Shown here piece after piece: positions 43,469-52,411 of a DNA stretch of 64,000 nucleotides. The position numbers were made by a program, and so were the translations under genes. The stretch lies in NCBI GenBank assembly GCA_964484485.1, contig CAZAGD010000231.1, forward strand, positions 1-64,000. The letters run 5' to 3'. The notes beneath the pieces are model-generated. The model was not told where the DNA came from. It ran no database searches and saw only the letters and a program-made list of their open reading frames with translations. The DNA comes from CAZAGD01 sp964484485. GTDB taxonomy: Bacteria; Desulfobacterota; SM23-61. The first letter of the stretch is position 1; the number at the start of each line of letters is the position of its first letter.

Positions 43469-45475
43469 ATGGCTAAAGAATTTAAACGCTCGGTATGCCC
43501 TTATGATTGTCCGGATACTTGTGGGCTTTTGGTAGAAGTCGAGGAAGGCAAAGCCTTAAGGGTAAAGGGGGATCCGGAACATCCTTTTACCCGGGGTTTT
43601 CTCTGCCCCAAAATGCACCATTATGAAAAGACTGTTCACTCTCCTTTACGCCTCACTTCACCTCTTCTACGCACCGGTCCCAAAGGAATGGGGCATTTTC
43701 GACCCATTTCCTGGAAAGAAGCCATTGCCTATATCGCCACGCGCTGGCAAAAAATAATTAAACAATACGGAGCCGAAGCCATCCTCCCTTATTCTTATGC
43801 CGGCACAATGGGTCTTGTTCAGCGCAACTCCGGACATCCTTTCTTTCACCGTTTAGGCGCTTCCCGTTTAGATAGGACTATCTGCGCGCCCGCTAAAGAT
43901 GCTGGCTGGAAAGCGGTCATGGGTCAGACGGCTACTCCTCACCCCGCAGAAGTAAAAGATAGTGATTTAGTTATCCTCTGGGGCATAAACGCCGTAGCTA
44001 CTAATATTCATTTCTTGCCCTTAGTCAAAGAAGCTCAAAAAAAAGGTGCACGGGTCTGGCTAATCGAAACTTATAAAACCCATACTGCGGCTCATGCCGA
44101 CCAGGTCTTCCTCGTCCGCCCGGGTACCGATGGAGCTCTGGCCTTGGGCCTTATGCATCTCCTGGTAAAAGAAAACTTAATCAACCAAGAATTTCTGAAT
44201 AAGCACGTCCAAGGATTCGATAAATTTAAAGAGGAAATTTTGTCCTCATTTACCCCCACCAAGGCGAGTCAGCTTACCGGTCTTAGCGAACAAACCATCT
44301 ACGCTATGGCCAGAACCTTTGGACGTTCCCGAGCCCCCTTCATCCGTTTGGGAGCTGGTCTTTCCCGTTATGGCAATGGCGCTATGTCCACCAGGCTTAT
44401 TGTCTGTCTGCCTGCTTTAGTAGGGGCCTACGAGAAAAAAGGAGGAGGGTGCTTTCCTGGAACCTTTACCGCGGAAGCTTTTCCTCTGCAGGAATTTCTG
44501 CATGAAGATTTTTTAGGCAAAAAAACCCGCCTCATCAATATGAATCAATTGGGCGAAGCTTTAAACAACTTAGCTGATCCACCCGTCCAGAGCCTTTACG
44601 TTTATCATTCCAATCCGGCGGCCGTAGCTCCCGATCAAAATCAAGTGCTCAAAAGTCTTGGCCGGGAAGATTTATTTACCATAGTGCACGAAAGGTTTTT
44701 GACTGATACTGCCCTTTATGCCGATCTTGTCTTACCAGCTACTTCTTCCTTAGAGCACCCTGATCTCTATCGAGCCTACGGTTCGTATTGTATTCAACTA
44801 GCCCAGGCTATTATCCCACCTGTAGGAGAAAGTAAAGCTAATTGGGATGTTTTTTCCCTTCTGGCCGAAGCCTTGGGTTTTGCCGAACCTTTCTTTAAAC
44901 AAACAAGTACAGAAGTTATTTCCTTTCTCCTTTCTTTACCCGCTCCTTTCCGCCAAGGAATAGATACAGATGCCTTAATGGCTGGAAGACCAGTAGAAAT
45001 TCCTGTTTCACCCATAGCTAAGCATACCTACCGAACGCCCTCGGGGAAAATTGAAATACTTAATCCTTCTGAAAATTATCCTCTGCCCTGCTATTTACCT
45101 CCCTACCATGGAGAATTCCCTTTACGACTGATGACCGCACCGAGTTTATTTGCCCTCAACTCTTCCTTCCGGGAAAGAGATGAATTGCGCCAAAGGGAAA
45201 AAGGTATGTTCCTCCTCATGCATCCCCAAGATGCAGCGGCCAGAGCATTGCGAGACGAAGATCGCGTTTGGGCTTACAACCGTTTAGGAGAAGTAAAATT
45301 TACCTTGCGCATCACGCCGCGCGTCCCTCCCGGGGTCGTGGTAGCTGAAGGAATCTGGTGGCTGGCTCATTGCCCCGGTCCACGCTCGGTAAACGCCCTT
45401 ACTTCGTCAAGGTTAACTGATCAGGGCAGGGGGAGTACTTTCTACGATAATACGGTGGAAGTCCGGCTAGCGTAG
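43469..45475 (+). CDS. Molybdopterin (Mo/W-bisMGD) oxidoreductase
   Basis: 668 residues from ATG 43469 (a TTG immediately before is in frame but not preferred), with AAAGGAG 7 nt upstream. N-terminal 4Fe-4S site CPYDCPDTCGLLVEVEEG and, 27 residues on, FLCPK. Pterin-binding stretches include GTMGLVQRNSGHPFFHRLGA, LDRTICAPAKDAGW and GAGLSRYGNGAMS. The C-terminal Molydop_binding domain (from about 560) ends with VNALTSSRLTDQGRGSTFYD. Member of the DMSO-reductase superfamily; the metal ligand residue and substrate are not clear, and no Tat signal is seen, so it is cytoplasmic. The Old-Yellow-Enzyme gene precedes it. Confidence 0.92.
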   Translation: MAKEFKRSVCPYDCPDTCGLLVEVEEGKALRVKGDPEHPFTRGFLCPKMHHYEKTVHSPLRLTSPLLRTGPKGMGHFRPISWKEAIAYIATRWQKIIKQYGAEAILPYSYAGTMGLVQRNSGHPFFHRLGASRLDRTICAPAKDAGWKAVMGQTATPHPAEVKDSDLVILWGINAVATNIHFLPLVKEAQKKGARVWLIETYKTHTAAHADQVFLVRPGTDGALALGLMHLLVKENLINQEFLNKHVQGFDKFKEEILSSFTPTKASQLTGLSEQTIYAMARTFGRSRAPFIRLGAGLSRYGNGAMSTRLIVCLPALVGAYEKKGGGCFPGTFTAEAFPLQEFLHEDFLGKKTRLINMNQLGEALNNLADPPVQSLYVYHSNPAAVAPDQNQVLKSLGREDLFTIVHERFLTDTALYADLVLPATSSLEHPDLYRAYGSYCIQLAQAIIPPVGESKANWDVFSLLAEALGFAEPFFKQTSTEVISFLLSLPAPFRQGIDTDALMAGRPVEIPVSPIAKHTYRTPSGKIEILNPSENYPLPCYLPPYHGEFPLRLMTAPSLFALNSSFRERDELRQREKGMFLLMHPQDAAARALRDEDRVWAYNRLGEVKFTLRITPRVPPGVVVAEGIWWLAHCPGPRSVNALTSSRLTDQGRGSTFYDNTVEVRLA

Positions 45476-45478
45476 GTT

Positions 45479-47590
45479 TTAATTACCTTTACCCACGGAA
45501 GTGACCCCTACTAAATTGAGCATTACCATGGCCTTCCGCTCGGCCGGTTGGCCAGCAAGGGCAGGCTTTTCTGAATAAGAAATATCTACGCTCCAACATT
45601 GATGACGATAGTGGAGGCGATAAATTGTCTCGATAGTTTGCTGGTCAAGAAAAGAATGCTTGATCTCATAGCCGAAATCTAAAGACGGCGAAAGCTTGAT
45701 CTGTAAATGGCCATTGAGCTGATTTTGACTGCCTTCGGCCCAGGCGTATTCCAGGAGAAGTTGATCTCCCCGGGCGTCATAAAAGCGGGCGTTAGTAAAA
45801 GAAGTTAAAAACCGTTGCTCATGGGGGTCATAAGTGGAGTTATTTTCTAAGGAAAAGTATTTCAGAGGGCTTATCTTAATTTGCCCATTTAAGGCGCCAA
45901 AGGGCTTGCGGGAAGGTGTTTCCGGAGTAACTTCCCTGCTGGCCTCATGAAAATCATACGACTGACTCAGCCGCAAATAAAGTAATTCATGAAATCTGGG
46001 CCCGCTTTTTTCCGTGGTTATTTTACCGATTAGGCGCTGGGCAAGGCCATAGCTAAGTCTGCTAACCTTAAGCAGAGGAAGATCGTAGTTAGGAACTTTC
46101 TCTTGGCTAACTTCCGGAAGATAAGTATAGTTTATCTCCGGACGCAGAATATGTTTGATTTTAGCCAGGCTGGCCCAAGGAGAGTCAAACAGGCGGTAAA
46201 GCTCAGTAGCTACGGTCGCTTGCAGAACAGGTAGACCTCGGCTGAAGGTCTCTTCTCCGCCATTCCGGCTAAGGTAGAGAGTCTGCCGATATCCTACATC
46301 AGGAGTTAATTCCACCGGCCCTAAGCGTAATGGTAGGGAAAGGCGCGGAAATAAATCTAAGAGGTGGCCGGTTACTCCTTCTTCTCGCCAAAAATATCCA
46401 TAAGCCGAATCTATGCTGTAATAAAAAGGGGACTTCCCAATTTGCTGCCGCATTCCTTTAAATTCCAGCCAAGGATATCTTTGCAGGGTAGTTTTATTTT
46501 CTTTAGTCAAATCCACCGTATGGCGCACTTCTCCGAATAAAGCAAAACTTTCCCAATTCTTGGTAAGCAAAATTTGGGAATAAGCCTGTTCGCTAAAGCG
46601 GTCTTCGGCCGTTACTCCATAATCCCTTAAGTATTGACGATCGCTGAAATGGCGGAGTTTCGCTTTGATATAAAAGGAAGGGTCAAAATATTCTTCATGC
46701 TGAAATTCAGCGTACCACCGGTCGGCAGTACGGTCTAACTGTTCCGAGCGTTTCTGCCGATAAGCCTCCCCCTCTCTAATGTGGTATCCATAAAATCTGC
46801 CCCCACTTTCTTGGCGCCTTTGATAGCGGAACTCTAACCCCTCGCCTACACCTCTAACGGAAGCTAAATCAAGATAAAAAGTAGCATCCATATTTTTGGT
46901 TATAGCCCAGAAATAAGCATTACTCAGCTCCCATCCCGAAATATCCGAATAAGTAATCCGCGGGATCAAAAAGCCGGATTGGCGCTCGGTTTTTACTGGA
47001 AAAAATAGATAAGGAGAGTAAAGCACAGGAACATTTTTTATTTGAAATGTAGCTCCCCATACGGAAGCATATTCTTCCAAAGTAACCAAAGTTTCTTTAG
47101 CCTGGAAGCGCCAGGCCGGCCAATCCCCATCGCAAGTAGTAAAACTGCCTTCGCGAATTCGGTAGGTGTCTTCTCCTACCCTTTCAATTTCTTCGCCGCG
47201 CAGATAAAAATTCTGCTTTTTTAAAAAGAGAGCCCCTTTAATAATTATACCCAAATTCGTTTCCAAGTTTATGATCATCCTTTCACTTCTTAAAACATCA
47301 TCGCCTTGCCATAGGATTACATTACCCTGCGCCTCAACTTCATGGGAGCGTCCAGACAACACTACCCGATCGGCAGTTAATTTTGTATCTCCCTGCCAAA
47401 TTTCTACTCGGCCTTCGGCGGTATAAACATTGGTATTATGATCGTAGGAAATATGGTCAGCTTTTAAACGAATTGGTTCACCCAGAAACTGCTTCTCTTT
47501 TCCGGAGGCCAACTGAGCAGCTGCTTTCGGTAATATCAAAAAAAAGAAGATAACTAGCGCCGAGAAAATAAATAACCAGCGTTGGCTCAA
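45479..47590 (-). CDS. lptD: LPS-assembly protein LptD
   Basis: Outer-membrane beta-barrel that places lipopolysaccharide on the cell surface, 703 residues. TTG start overlapping the folC stop. A signal peptide (LFIFSALVIFFFLILPKAAA) is followed by an N-terminal OstA/LptA-like domain (about 35-130, KADHISYDHNTNVYTAEGRV) and by barrel strands rich in aromatic and Tyr residues. This domain order and the C-terminal strands are the LptD type and mark the organism as diderm. It is the last gene of a folC-lptD pair and meets the molybdopterin gene end to end. Confidence 0.92.
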   Translation of the reverse strand: MSQRWLFIFSALVIFFFLILPKAAAQLASGKEKQFLGEPIRLKADHISYDHNTNVYTAEGRVEIWQGDTKLTADRVVLSGRSHEVEAQGNVILWQGDDVLRSERMIINLETNLGIIIKGALFLKKQNFYLRGEEIERVGEDTYRIREGSFTTCDGDWPAWRFQAKETLVTLEEYASVWGATFQIKNVPVLYSPYLFFPVKTERQSGFLIPRITYSDISGWELSNAYFWAITKNMDATFYLDLASVRGVGEGLEFRYQRRQESGGRFYGYHIREGEAYRQKRSEQLDRTADRWYAEFQHEEYFDPSFYIKAKLRHFSDRQYLRDYGVTAEDRFSEQAYSQILLTKNWESFALFGEVRHTVDLTKENKTTLQRYPWLEFKGMRQQIGKSPFYYSIDSAYGYFWREEGVTGHLLDLFPRLSLPLRLGPVELTPDVGYRQTLYLSRNGGEETFSRGLPVLQATVATELYRLFDSPWASLAKIKHILRPEINYTYLPEVSQEKVPNYDLPLLKVSRLSYGLAQRLIGKITTEKSGPRFHELLYLRLSQSYDFHEASREVTPETPSRKPFGALNGQIKISPLKYFSLENNSTYDPHEQRFLTSFTNARFYDARGDQLLLEYAWAEGSQNQLNGHLQIKLSPSLDFGYEIKHSFLDQQTIETIYRLHYRHQCWSVDISYSEKPALAGQPAERKAMVMLNLVGVTSVGKGN

Positions 47591-48951
47591 GATTCAATCA
47601 AACCTTTCTGTATTAAATGCGCTCTGGCTTCCCCAACGGTAAAGAGGGAACCGGAAACAACAATAAGATCTTTTTCTTCCGCGATAGCTAAGGCTCCTTC
47701 TAAGGCTTCGGCCACATCGGGAATTTCGAGCATTTTCTTGTGAAAAATGGCCGCTTCTTTTTTCAAGACTTCCAGTGGGGCGGAGCGTTCTAATTTGGGC
47801 TTAGTCAAAATCAAAAGGTCGGCCAAGGGCACTAGGTTAGCCATCATTTGCCGAATATCTTTATCCCCCATGATTCCTAAAACTAAAATAAGTCGTTGCC
47901 GGGGAAATTCTTCTAGCAAAGCTTTCTTTAAAACCTTAGTAGCGCCTGGATTATGGGCCCCATCTAAAAGGATGCGCGGCTTCTCCCCGATTAATTCCAA
48001 CCTTCCTGGCCATTTTACTTGCCTGACTCCTTTTCTTATATGTTCTTCAGCCAGGGAGTACCCCAGTTCACTCAAAGCTTCCGCCGCGACTAAGGCTAAA
48101 GAGGCATTTACTATTTGATGAGTTCCTAATAAGCCCAAAGTTAAATTGGGCCAGAAATTTTTTCTACCTCGAAAGTCGATTACGCCGGGGCCACGTCTTC
48201 TGGCCTGAAAATCTTTGCGCCAAATATAAAAGGGCGAATTTAGCTCCGCACACCGCTGCCGCAAAACTTCTAAGACCTTGGGCTGATGAGCCGAAGTAAA
48301 AACTGGCCGTTGTGGCTTGATAATACCCGCTTTTTCCCAGGCAATTTGGCGCAGAGTACGGCCCAAATATTGCTTATGTTCTAAGGAGATTGGCGTTATT
48401 AAAGAAATTAAAGGGTCGATCACATTAGTAGCATCTAATCTGCCTCCCAAGCCAGTTTCAATAACCGCTATATCTACTCCTTTTTCGCGGAAATATAAGA
48501 AAGCCATGGCCGTGGTAAATTCAAAGAAGGTTATATAAGCTTTCTCTAAGTCCACCTCTTTGGCTAAAGGCCCCTGATCAGAGGTAAAATCTATTTCCCC
48601 CCGGCTGATCAGCTTATCCACGGTCCCCCTGATATGTTTAGTCAACTCTACGACTCGGGAGACGGGAATAGATTGTCCATTTACTTGAATCCGTTCGGTA
48701 AAATCTATTAAGTGGGGAGAAGTATAAAGGCCCACTCGCCACCCTCCTTGCTGCAAAATAGAGGTCAAAAAGGCGGCCGTAGACCCCTTGCCATTAGAAC
48801 CAGCTATATGCACTGCCGGCAGGCCAGAGTGGGGGTTACCCAATTCTCGGAGTAAAATACTGATGTTGGTTAAGCCTAATTTAATCCCAAAACGTTGCAG
48901 GCCAAAAAGATAATTTAAAGTCTCCTGGTAAGATATTCTATTGGTCGGCAT
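47587..48951 (-). CDS. folC: Folylpolyglutamate synthase/dihydrofolate synthase
   Basis: Adds glutamates to folates. 454 residues, Mur-ligase fold. The P-loop is GSNGKGSTAAFLTSIL; YTSPHLIDFTERI, ETGLGGRLDATNV and EHKQYLGRTLRQIAWEKAGI are diagnostic; the C-terminal domain has LLDGAHNPGATKVLKKALL. It lies 5 bp after accD and overlaps lptD. Confidence 0.95.
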   Translation of the reverse strand: MPTNRISYQETLNYLFGLQRFGIKLGLTNISILLRELGNPHSGLPAVHIAGSNGKGSTAAFLTSILQQGGWRVGLYTSPHLIDFTERIQVNGQSIPVSRVVELTKHIRGTVDKLISRGEIDFTSDQGPLAKEVDLEKAYITFFEFTTAMAFLYFREKGVDIAVIETGLGGRLDATNVIDPLISLITPISLEHKQYLGRTLRQIAWEKAGIIKPQRPVFTSAHQPKVLEVLRQRCAELNSPFYIWRKDFQARRRGPGVIDFRGRKNFWPNLTLGLLGTHQIVNASLALVAAEALSELGYSLAEEHIRKGVRQVKWPGRLELIGEKPRILLDGAHNPGATKVLKKALLEEFPRQRLILVLGIMGDKDIRQMMANLVPLADLLILTKPKLERSAPLEVLKKEAAIFHKKMLEIPDVAEALEGALAIAEEKDLIVVSGSLFTVGEARAHLIQKGLIES

Positions 48952-48956
48952 ATAAA

Positions 48957-49751
48957 TTACTTCTTTAGGAGTAAGGAGAGAAGCTTAGCCAAAACTTCTC
49001 TCATCTGCCTCCTTTCCACAATTAAATCGATCATTCCGCGGGCAAATAAATACTCGGCCCTTTGGAAGCCTTCGGGTAGCTTTTGCTTAATAGTTTGTTC
49101 GATGACTCTTTGGCCGGCGAAGCCGATGATAGCTTTCGGCTCGGCCAAGATAATGTCGCCTAACATAGCAAAACTCGCCGATACTCCTCCGGTGGTGGGG
49201 TCGGTCAAGACCGAAATATAAGGTAATCCCTTTTCTTTTAACCGGGCAATAGCAGCACTGGTCTTAGCCATCTGCATCAGCGAAATTATTCCTTCTTGCA
49301 TGCGGGCACCTCCCGAAGCACAAAATATAATGACCCCGACAGCTTCAGCCAAGGCCGCTTCTATAAGCCGGACAATCTTTTCGCCGACTACTGAACCCAT
49401 AGAGCCGCCCATGAATTCGAAGTCCATTACGCCGATCATCACGGATTGACCCATAATCTTACCCTTCCCCGTAATAATAGCTTCGGCAGTCCCCGTTTTT
49501 AGGCGAGACTCAGCTATACGTTCCTCATAACGCAGCCGATCTTTAAACTGCAAAGGGTCTCCAGGCCTTAAATCCGCATTTAGCTCAATAAAACTTCCTT
49601 CATCTAAGAGCATGGCTAAACGTTCGCGCGGCGGAAGGCGAAAATGATAATGACACTTGGGGCAAACGTGCAGGTTGCGCTCTACTTCTTTTCGGTAGAG
49701 AATTTCTCGACAGGCTTGACATTGGAGCCACTGCTGATCGAATACTTCCAT
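48957..49751 (-). CDS. accD: Acetyl-CoA carboxylase carboxyltransferase subunit beta
   Basis: First committed step of fatty-acid synthesis, with AccA. 264 residues; about 20 residues shorter at the N-terminus than E. coli AccD. The four-Cys zinc finger (WLQCQACREILYRKEVERNL and on to VCPKC) is intact. The crotonase-like core has VIIFCASGGARMQEGIISLM and SVLTDPTTGGVSASFAMLGD, the carboxybiotin and acetyl-CoA sites. accA is not in the window. The gene lies just downstream of the MBL-fold gene (stop and start nearly touching) and upstream of folC. Confidence 0.95.
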   Translation of the reverse strand: MEVFDQQWLQCQACREILYRKEVERNLHVCPKCHYHFRLPPRERLAMLLDEGSFIELNADLRPGDPLQFKDRLRYEERIAESRLKTGTAEAIITGKGKIMGQSVMIGVMDFEFMGGSMGSVVGEKIVRLIEAALAEAVGVIIFCASGGARMQEGIISLMQMAKTSAAIARLKEKGLPYISVLTDPTTGGVSASFAMLGDIILAEPKAIIGFAGQRVIEQTIKQKLPEGFQRAEYLFARGMIDLIVERRQMREVLAKLLSLLLKK

Positions 49752-49753
49752 AA

Positions 49754-50524
49754 TCAGAAATAATAACGCGCCCCCTGGCGCAATAAAGAAATCCGCGGAT
49801 AGGGTATTCTTTTTATTTCTTTCCGCAATAGGGGCAGATATTGAGGTTTCATATGAGCCAATAATATGGTCAAATCTGTACGATTAAGTTTAAGTAACTC
49901 CTCTTTGAGCAAACGGGGCGTCAAATGACCACTTTTTTGCGCCACCTCGCTTAATTTATTAGGAAAGGAGGTTTCGATTAATAAAGCTTGCAATTCTGGC
50001 CGTTGGTTGGCCACTTCCCATATTTGGTCACTCGGCCCCGTATCTCCAGTATAAATAATGGCGGTATTCCCTTGCTTTATAAAATACCCCACCGCCGGCA
50101 CCGGATGATTAACTGGGATGGCTCTAATTAAATAATTGCCTAAAGCTACATCAACTTCTGGCTGAATTTCTACGAATTTAAGGATTGGCCATTCCGTAGT
50201 TGGCAGGGCTGAAAAGTCCGGCCAAAGGGCATCGTTGAAAAGATGGGTTTTGATCAAACCTATGACCGGCGCCGTACTGATAATATGTACAGGTCGCCGA
50301 AAGCTTTTTTCTTTGATTAGGTTGGCGGCCAAAAAAGGTATGTCTTTAATATGATCCAGGTGCGTATGGGTAACCAAAATATAATGAATTTTTTTTTGCT
50401 CACTTAAATTAAGCACTGGCGTGATTGCTCCTGCATCCAGTAATAGTCTTTCATCAATTTTCAAACAACAATGTCTGAATCCAGGAAGCTCTCCGCCGAA
50501 ACAACCTAAAACTCTAATTTCCAT
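49754..50524 (-). CDS. Metallo-beta-lactamase-fold phosphodiesterase-like protein
   Basis: 256 residues. THTHLDH gives metal-binding His53, His55, Asp57 and His58. The start MEIRVLGCFGGELPGFRHCC and LLLDAGAITPVLN recall class II cyclic-nucleotide phosphodiesterases and RNase Z. IYTGDTGPSDQIWEVANQRP adds the later metal His/Asp region. Substrate uncertain: a cyclic nucleotide or an RNA 3' end are both possible. First gene of the accD-folC-lptD run; it lies downstream of an intergenic repeat block. Confidence 0.85.
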   Translation of the reverse strand: MEIRVLGCFGGELPGFRHCCLKIDERLLLDAGAITPVLNLSEQKKIHYILVTHTHLDHIKDIPFLAANLIKEKSFRRPVHIISTAPVIGLIKTHLFNDALWPDFSALPTTEWPILKFVEIQPEVDVALGNYLIRAIPVNHPVPAVGYFIKQGNTAIIYTGDTGPSDQIWEVANQRPELQALLIETSFPNKLSEVAQKSGHLTPRLLKEELLKLNRTDLTILLAHMKPQYLPLLRKEIKRIPYPRISLLRQGARYYF

Positions 50525-50633
50525 TTATGCTCCTTTTATTAAAGGAAAAGCGTTAAAATCAGCCTCCCCATCCCCTATATTTAATAAAGATTTTTTCATA
50601 CCATAAGACTGATAAAGTTAGCAAGCTGATTCT

Positions 50634-50718
50634 ATGAAAGAATCCGCGTCTTATCTTAATGAGCATTTTCACCTCCCGGCGGTATTAGACATGAAAATCA
50701 AAAGTGATTGACGGTCAG
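50634..50718 (+). repeat. Copy of the ~85-bp repeat family
   Basis: ATGAAAGAATCCGCG, CTTATCTTAATGAGC, CACCTCCCG, then AAAAGTGATTGACGGTCAG at the end. It closely follows the copy at 52244-52328 and sits between the MBL-fold gene and the ECF ATPase. Confidence 0.7.
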
Positions 50719-50744
50719 GATTTTTATATTATTGCGAAATCAAA

Positions 50745-50776
50745 GAATAAGCCATGGTGGGAACCATGGCTTATTC
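50745..50776 (-). terminator. Terminator of the ECF ATPase gene
   Basis: A perfect 14-bp stem (50745-50758 with 50763-50776, loop GGGA). On the minus strand it follows the ATPase stop by about 20 bp and is followed by TTTGATTT. Confidence 0.8.
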
Positions 50777-50796
50777 AAGTGAATTAAGAAATCATC

Positions 50797-51681
50797 TCAA
50801 TTATTTTTATTTTTCCCCTTTGATCCCTGTACTTTCGCGCGATAAAAATCTATAATTTCTTCATTCCGCCATTTTCTGGCCGGAAATGGTACTCCCTTAT
50901 CTTGCAGTTCTAAACTTAATTGATAAAGAGGAGGAATTAAAAAAGTAAATTTTTGATTTAGCCAAAGATGACTAAAAACCTCACCCGGAGTACCTACCGT
51001 CAATATTTGACCTTGGTCTAAAACGATTATTCTATCCACTAAATCTAAAATCTCCTCCACTTCATGGGCAATTATAATCACCGTTTTGCCCTCATTATGG
51101 AAAGTTTTAATCCACGCCAGAATTTCTTTTTTCCCCTGGGCATCTAAACCCACGGTGGGTTCGTCTAAAATTAATACCTGGGGGTTTTGGACCAATATTC
51201 CTGCTAAGGCCGCTCGCCGCATTTCTCCTCGACTGAGTTCCCAAGGCGATCTGTTCCAGAAATTTTCGTCTTCTAACCCCACTAAAGCGCAGGCCACCTT
51301 TACTTTTTCTTTTATGGCGGAGGGGGATAATTCTTTATGGCGGGTCAAAGCGAAAGAAACATCTTCAAAAACATTTTTCCCAAAAAGCTGGTGTTCAGGA
51401 TACTGAAAGAGGAGGCCAACTCTTTTCCTTATTTCCTTCAATTCTTGGGGTGTATAATGCAGCTCTCTCCCCGCTATATAAATTTTTCCCTTGGAGGGTC
51501 TCAAAAGACCATTAAAATGTAGGGCTAAAGTAGTCTTTCCCGAGCCATTTCCCCCCACAATCCCTACACATTCTCTTTCATTAATATTTAAGGAAATGTC
51601 CCGCAGAGCATCCTTGGCGAAGGAAGTTCCCCGGTTATAAGTATAAGAAATTCTTTCCAGACAAATGAGCGGTTGACTGAT
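50797..51681 (-). CDS. ECF-type ABC-transporter ATPase (EcfA2-like)
   Basis: Energises vitamin or metal import with a partner ATPase. From the ATC at 51681, 294 residues: N-terminal strands (PLICLERISYTYNRGTSFAK), Walker A GGNGSGKTT, Q-loop GLLFQYPEHQLFG (with the PEHQ of ECF ATPases), signature LSRGEMRR, Walker B VLILDEPTVGLD. No ATG, GTG or TTG is available until a GTG inside Walker A at 51558, which would delete the first strands; instead AAGGGGGAG sits 5 nt before ATC 51681, just after an in-frame stop. I therefore propose an ATC start. Neither EcfT nor an S component is nearby. Confidence 0.85.
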   Translation of the reverse strand: MSQPLICLERISYTYNRGTSFAKDALRDISLNINERECVGIVGGNGSGKTTLALHFNGLLRPSKGKIYIAGRELHYTPQELKEIRKRVGLLFQYPEHQLFGKNVFEDVSFALTRHKELSPSAIKEKVKVACALVGLEDENFWNRSPWELSRGEMRRAALAGILVQNPQVLILDEPTVGLDAQGKKEILAWIKTFHNEGKTVIIIAHEVEEILDLVDRIIVLDQGQILTVGTPGEVFSHLWLNQKFTFLIPPLYQLSLELQDKGVPFPARKWRNEEIIDFYRAKVQGSKGKNKNN

Positions 51682-51693
51682 GAAATCTCCCCC

Positions 51694-51951
51694 TTACTCC
51701 ACTATTTTCCAGACAATATCTTTCTCGCGCACTCGGTCCTTAACTTTAATGCCTACTAATTGCCCGGGAGCAGCTTTTTCTACGGGCTTATTATCAATCT
51801 CTATGGAGATTACTTGATCCTCAAAGTCCGTAGTATGGCCTTTGATCTTGATGTGATCACCCACGCGCAGCTCACCTTCTAAAATCTTAACGGCGGCAAC
51901 ACTTGGCTTGGCAAAAAATTTTACTACTTCCCCAATCTTCTGCTCAGGCAT
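51694..51951 (-). CDS. Stand-alone EF-Tu domain-2-like protein
   Basis: 85 residues. The whole protein is one beta-barrel: VVKFFAKPSVAAVKILEGEL, RVGDHIKIKGHTTDFEDQV, EKAAPGQLVGIKVKDRVREK. It matches the OB/translation-factor domain 2 found in EF-Tu and in small translation-factor-like proteins of anaerobes. There is no GTPase domain. AAGGAGAC precedes the ATG. It is directly followed on the same strand, and in the same frame after its stop, by the ECF ATPase. Role unknown; RNA or ribosome contact is inferred. Confidence 0.8.
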   Translation of the reverse strand: MPEQKIGEVVKFFAKPSVAAVKILEGELRVGDHIKIKGHTTDFEDQVISIEIDNKPVEKAAPGQLVGIKVKDRVREKDIVWKIVE

Positions 51952-52027
51952 CTTAGTCTCCTTTCTCCCCCAGGATTAAAATCTTATGGAAAATTATATG
52001 CTTACCAAAAGACTCATGTCAAGCCAA

Positions 52028-52095
52028 AAGCATGTTTACCGTCGATCAGTTTTAATATTTTTCGCCAGAAGGAAACAGGCGGGAGGGGGAGAGGC
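52028..52095 (-). repeat. ~85-bp repeat family, inverted copy
   Basis: Reverse copy: AGCATGTTTACCGTCGATCA then TTTTTCGCCAGAAGG...CGGGAGGGGGAGAGGC. Together with 52244-52335 it forms an inverted pair about 165 bp apart, so the ~310-bp block has long imperfect inverted ends. Confidence 0.6.
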
Positions 52096-52243
52096 GAAAT
52101 TAAAATCGGCCGGGAATTGCTTATTTCCTTCTTACCCACCCTTTATCCGCCATAAACGGCGGGGATAAACTTGTTTTGAAAATAAACACCCGAATAATAA
52201 TCCCTATTTTAAAGTAGAGACTTTTTTATTCCCCGCCCGTCCC

Positions 52244-52328
52244 AATGAAAGAGCCAGTGCCTCATTTTAATGAGCCTCTCTCCCTCCCGCCCGAAACAGT
52301 TACGAATTTAAAAAGTGATCAACGGTCA
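52244..52328 (+). repeat. ~85-bp repeat family, forward copy
   Basis: ATGAAAGAGCC then GTGCCTCATTTTAATGAGCC, TCTCCCTCCCGCCCGAA, then AAAAGTGATCAACGGTCA. The CTCATT TT AATGAG part forms a 6-bp hairpin. Best-preserved copy with 50634-50718. Confidence 0.7.
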
Positions 52329-52349
52329 AAAAAGCATGCGACCGCCGCT

Positions 52350-52411
52350 TGCTTTTTAAATTCCAGCTTAATTCAGGCCGGAGGGAAAGCGGCTCATGAA
52401 AATTAGGCACA
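52350..52411 (-). repeat. ~85-bp repeat family, third copy in the gap
   Basis: Read on the minus strand it gives GCCTAATTTTCATGAGCC, CCCTCCGGCCTGAATT and GCTGGAATTTAAAAAGC, in the same order as the family. Confidence 0.5.

Noticed and set aside
51200..51240. Signature LSRGE in the ECF ATPase read as an inactivating change
   Set aside because: LSRGQ/LSRGE is a known variant among CbiO/ECF ATPases, so it is not evidence of loss of function.
50797..51558. ECF ATPase taken from GTG at 51558 only
   Set aside because: That start falls inside the Walker A loop; conserved strands lie upstream in the same frame.
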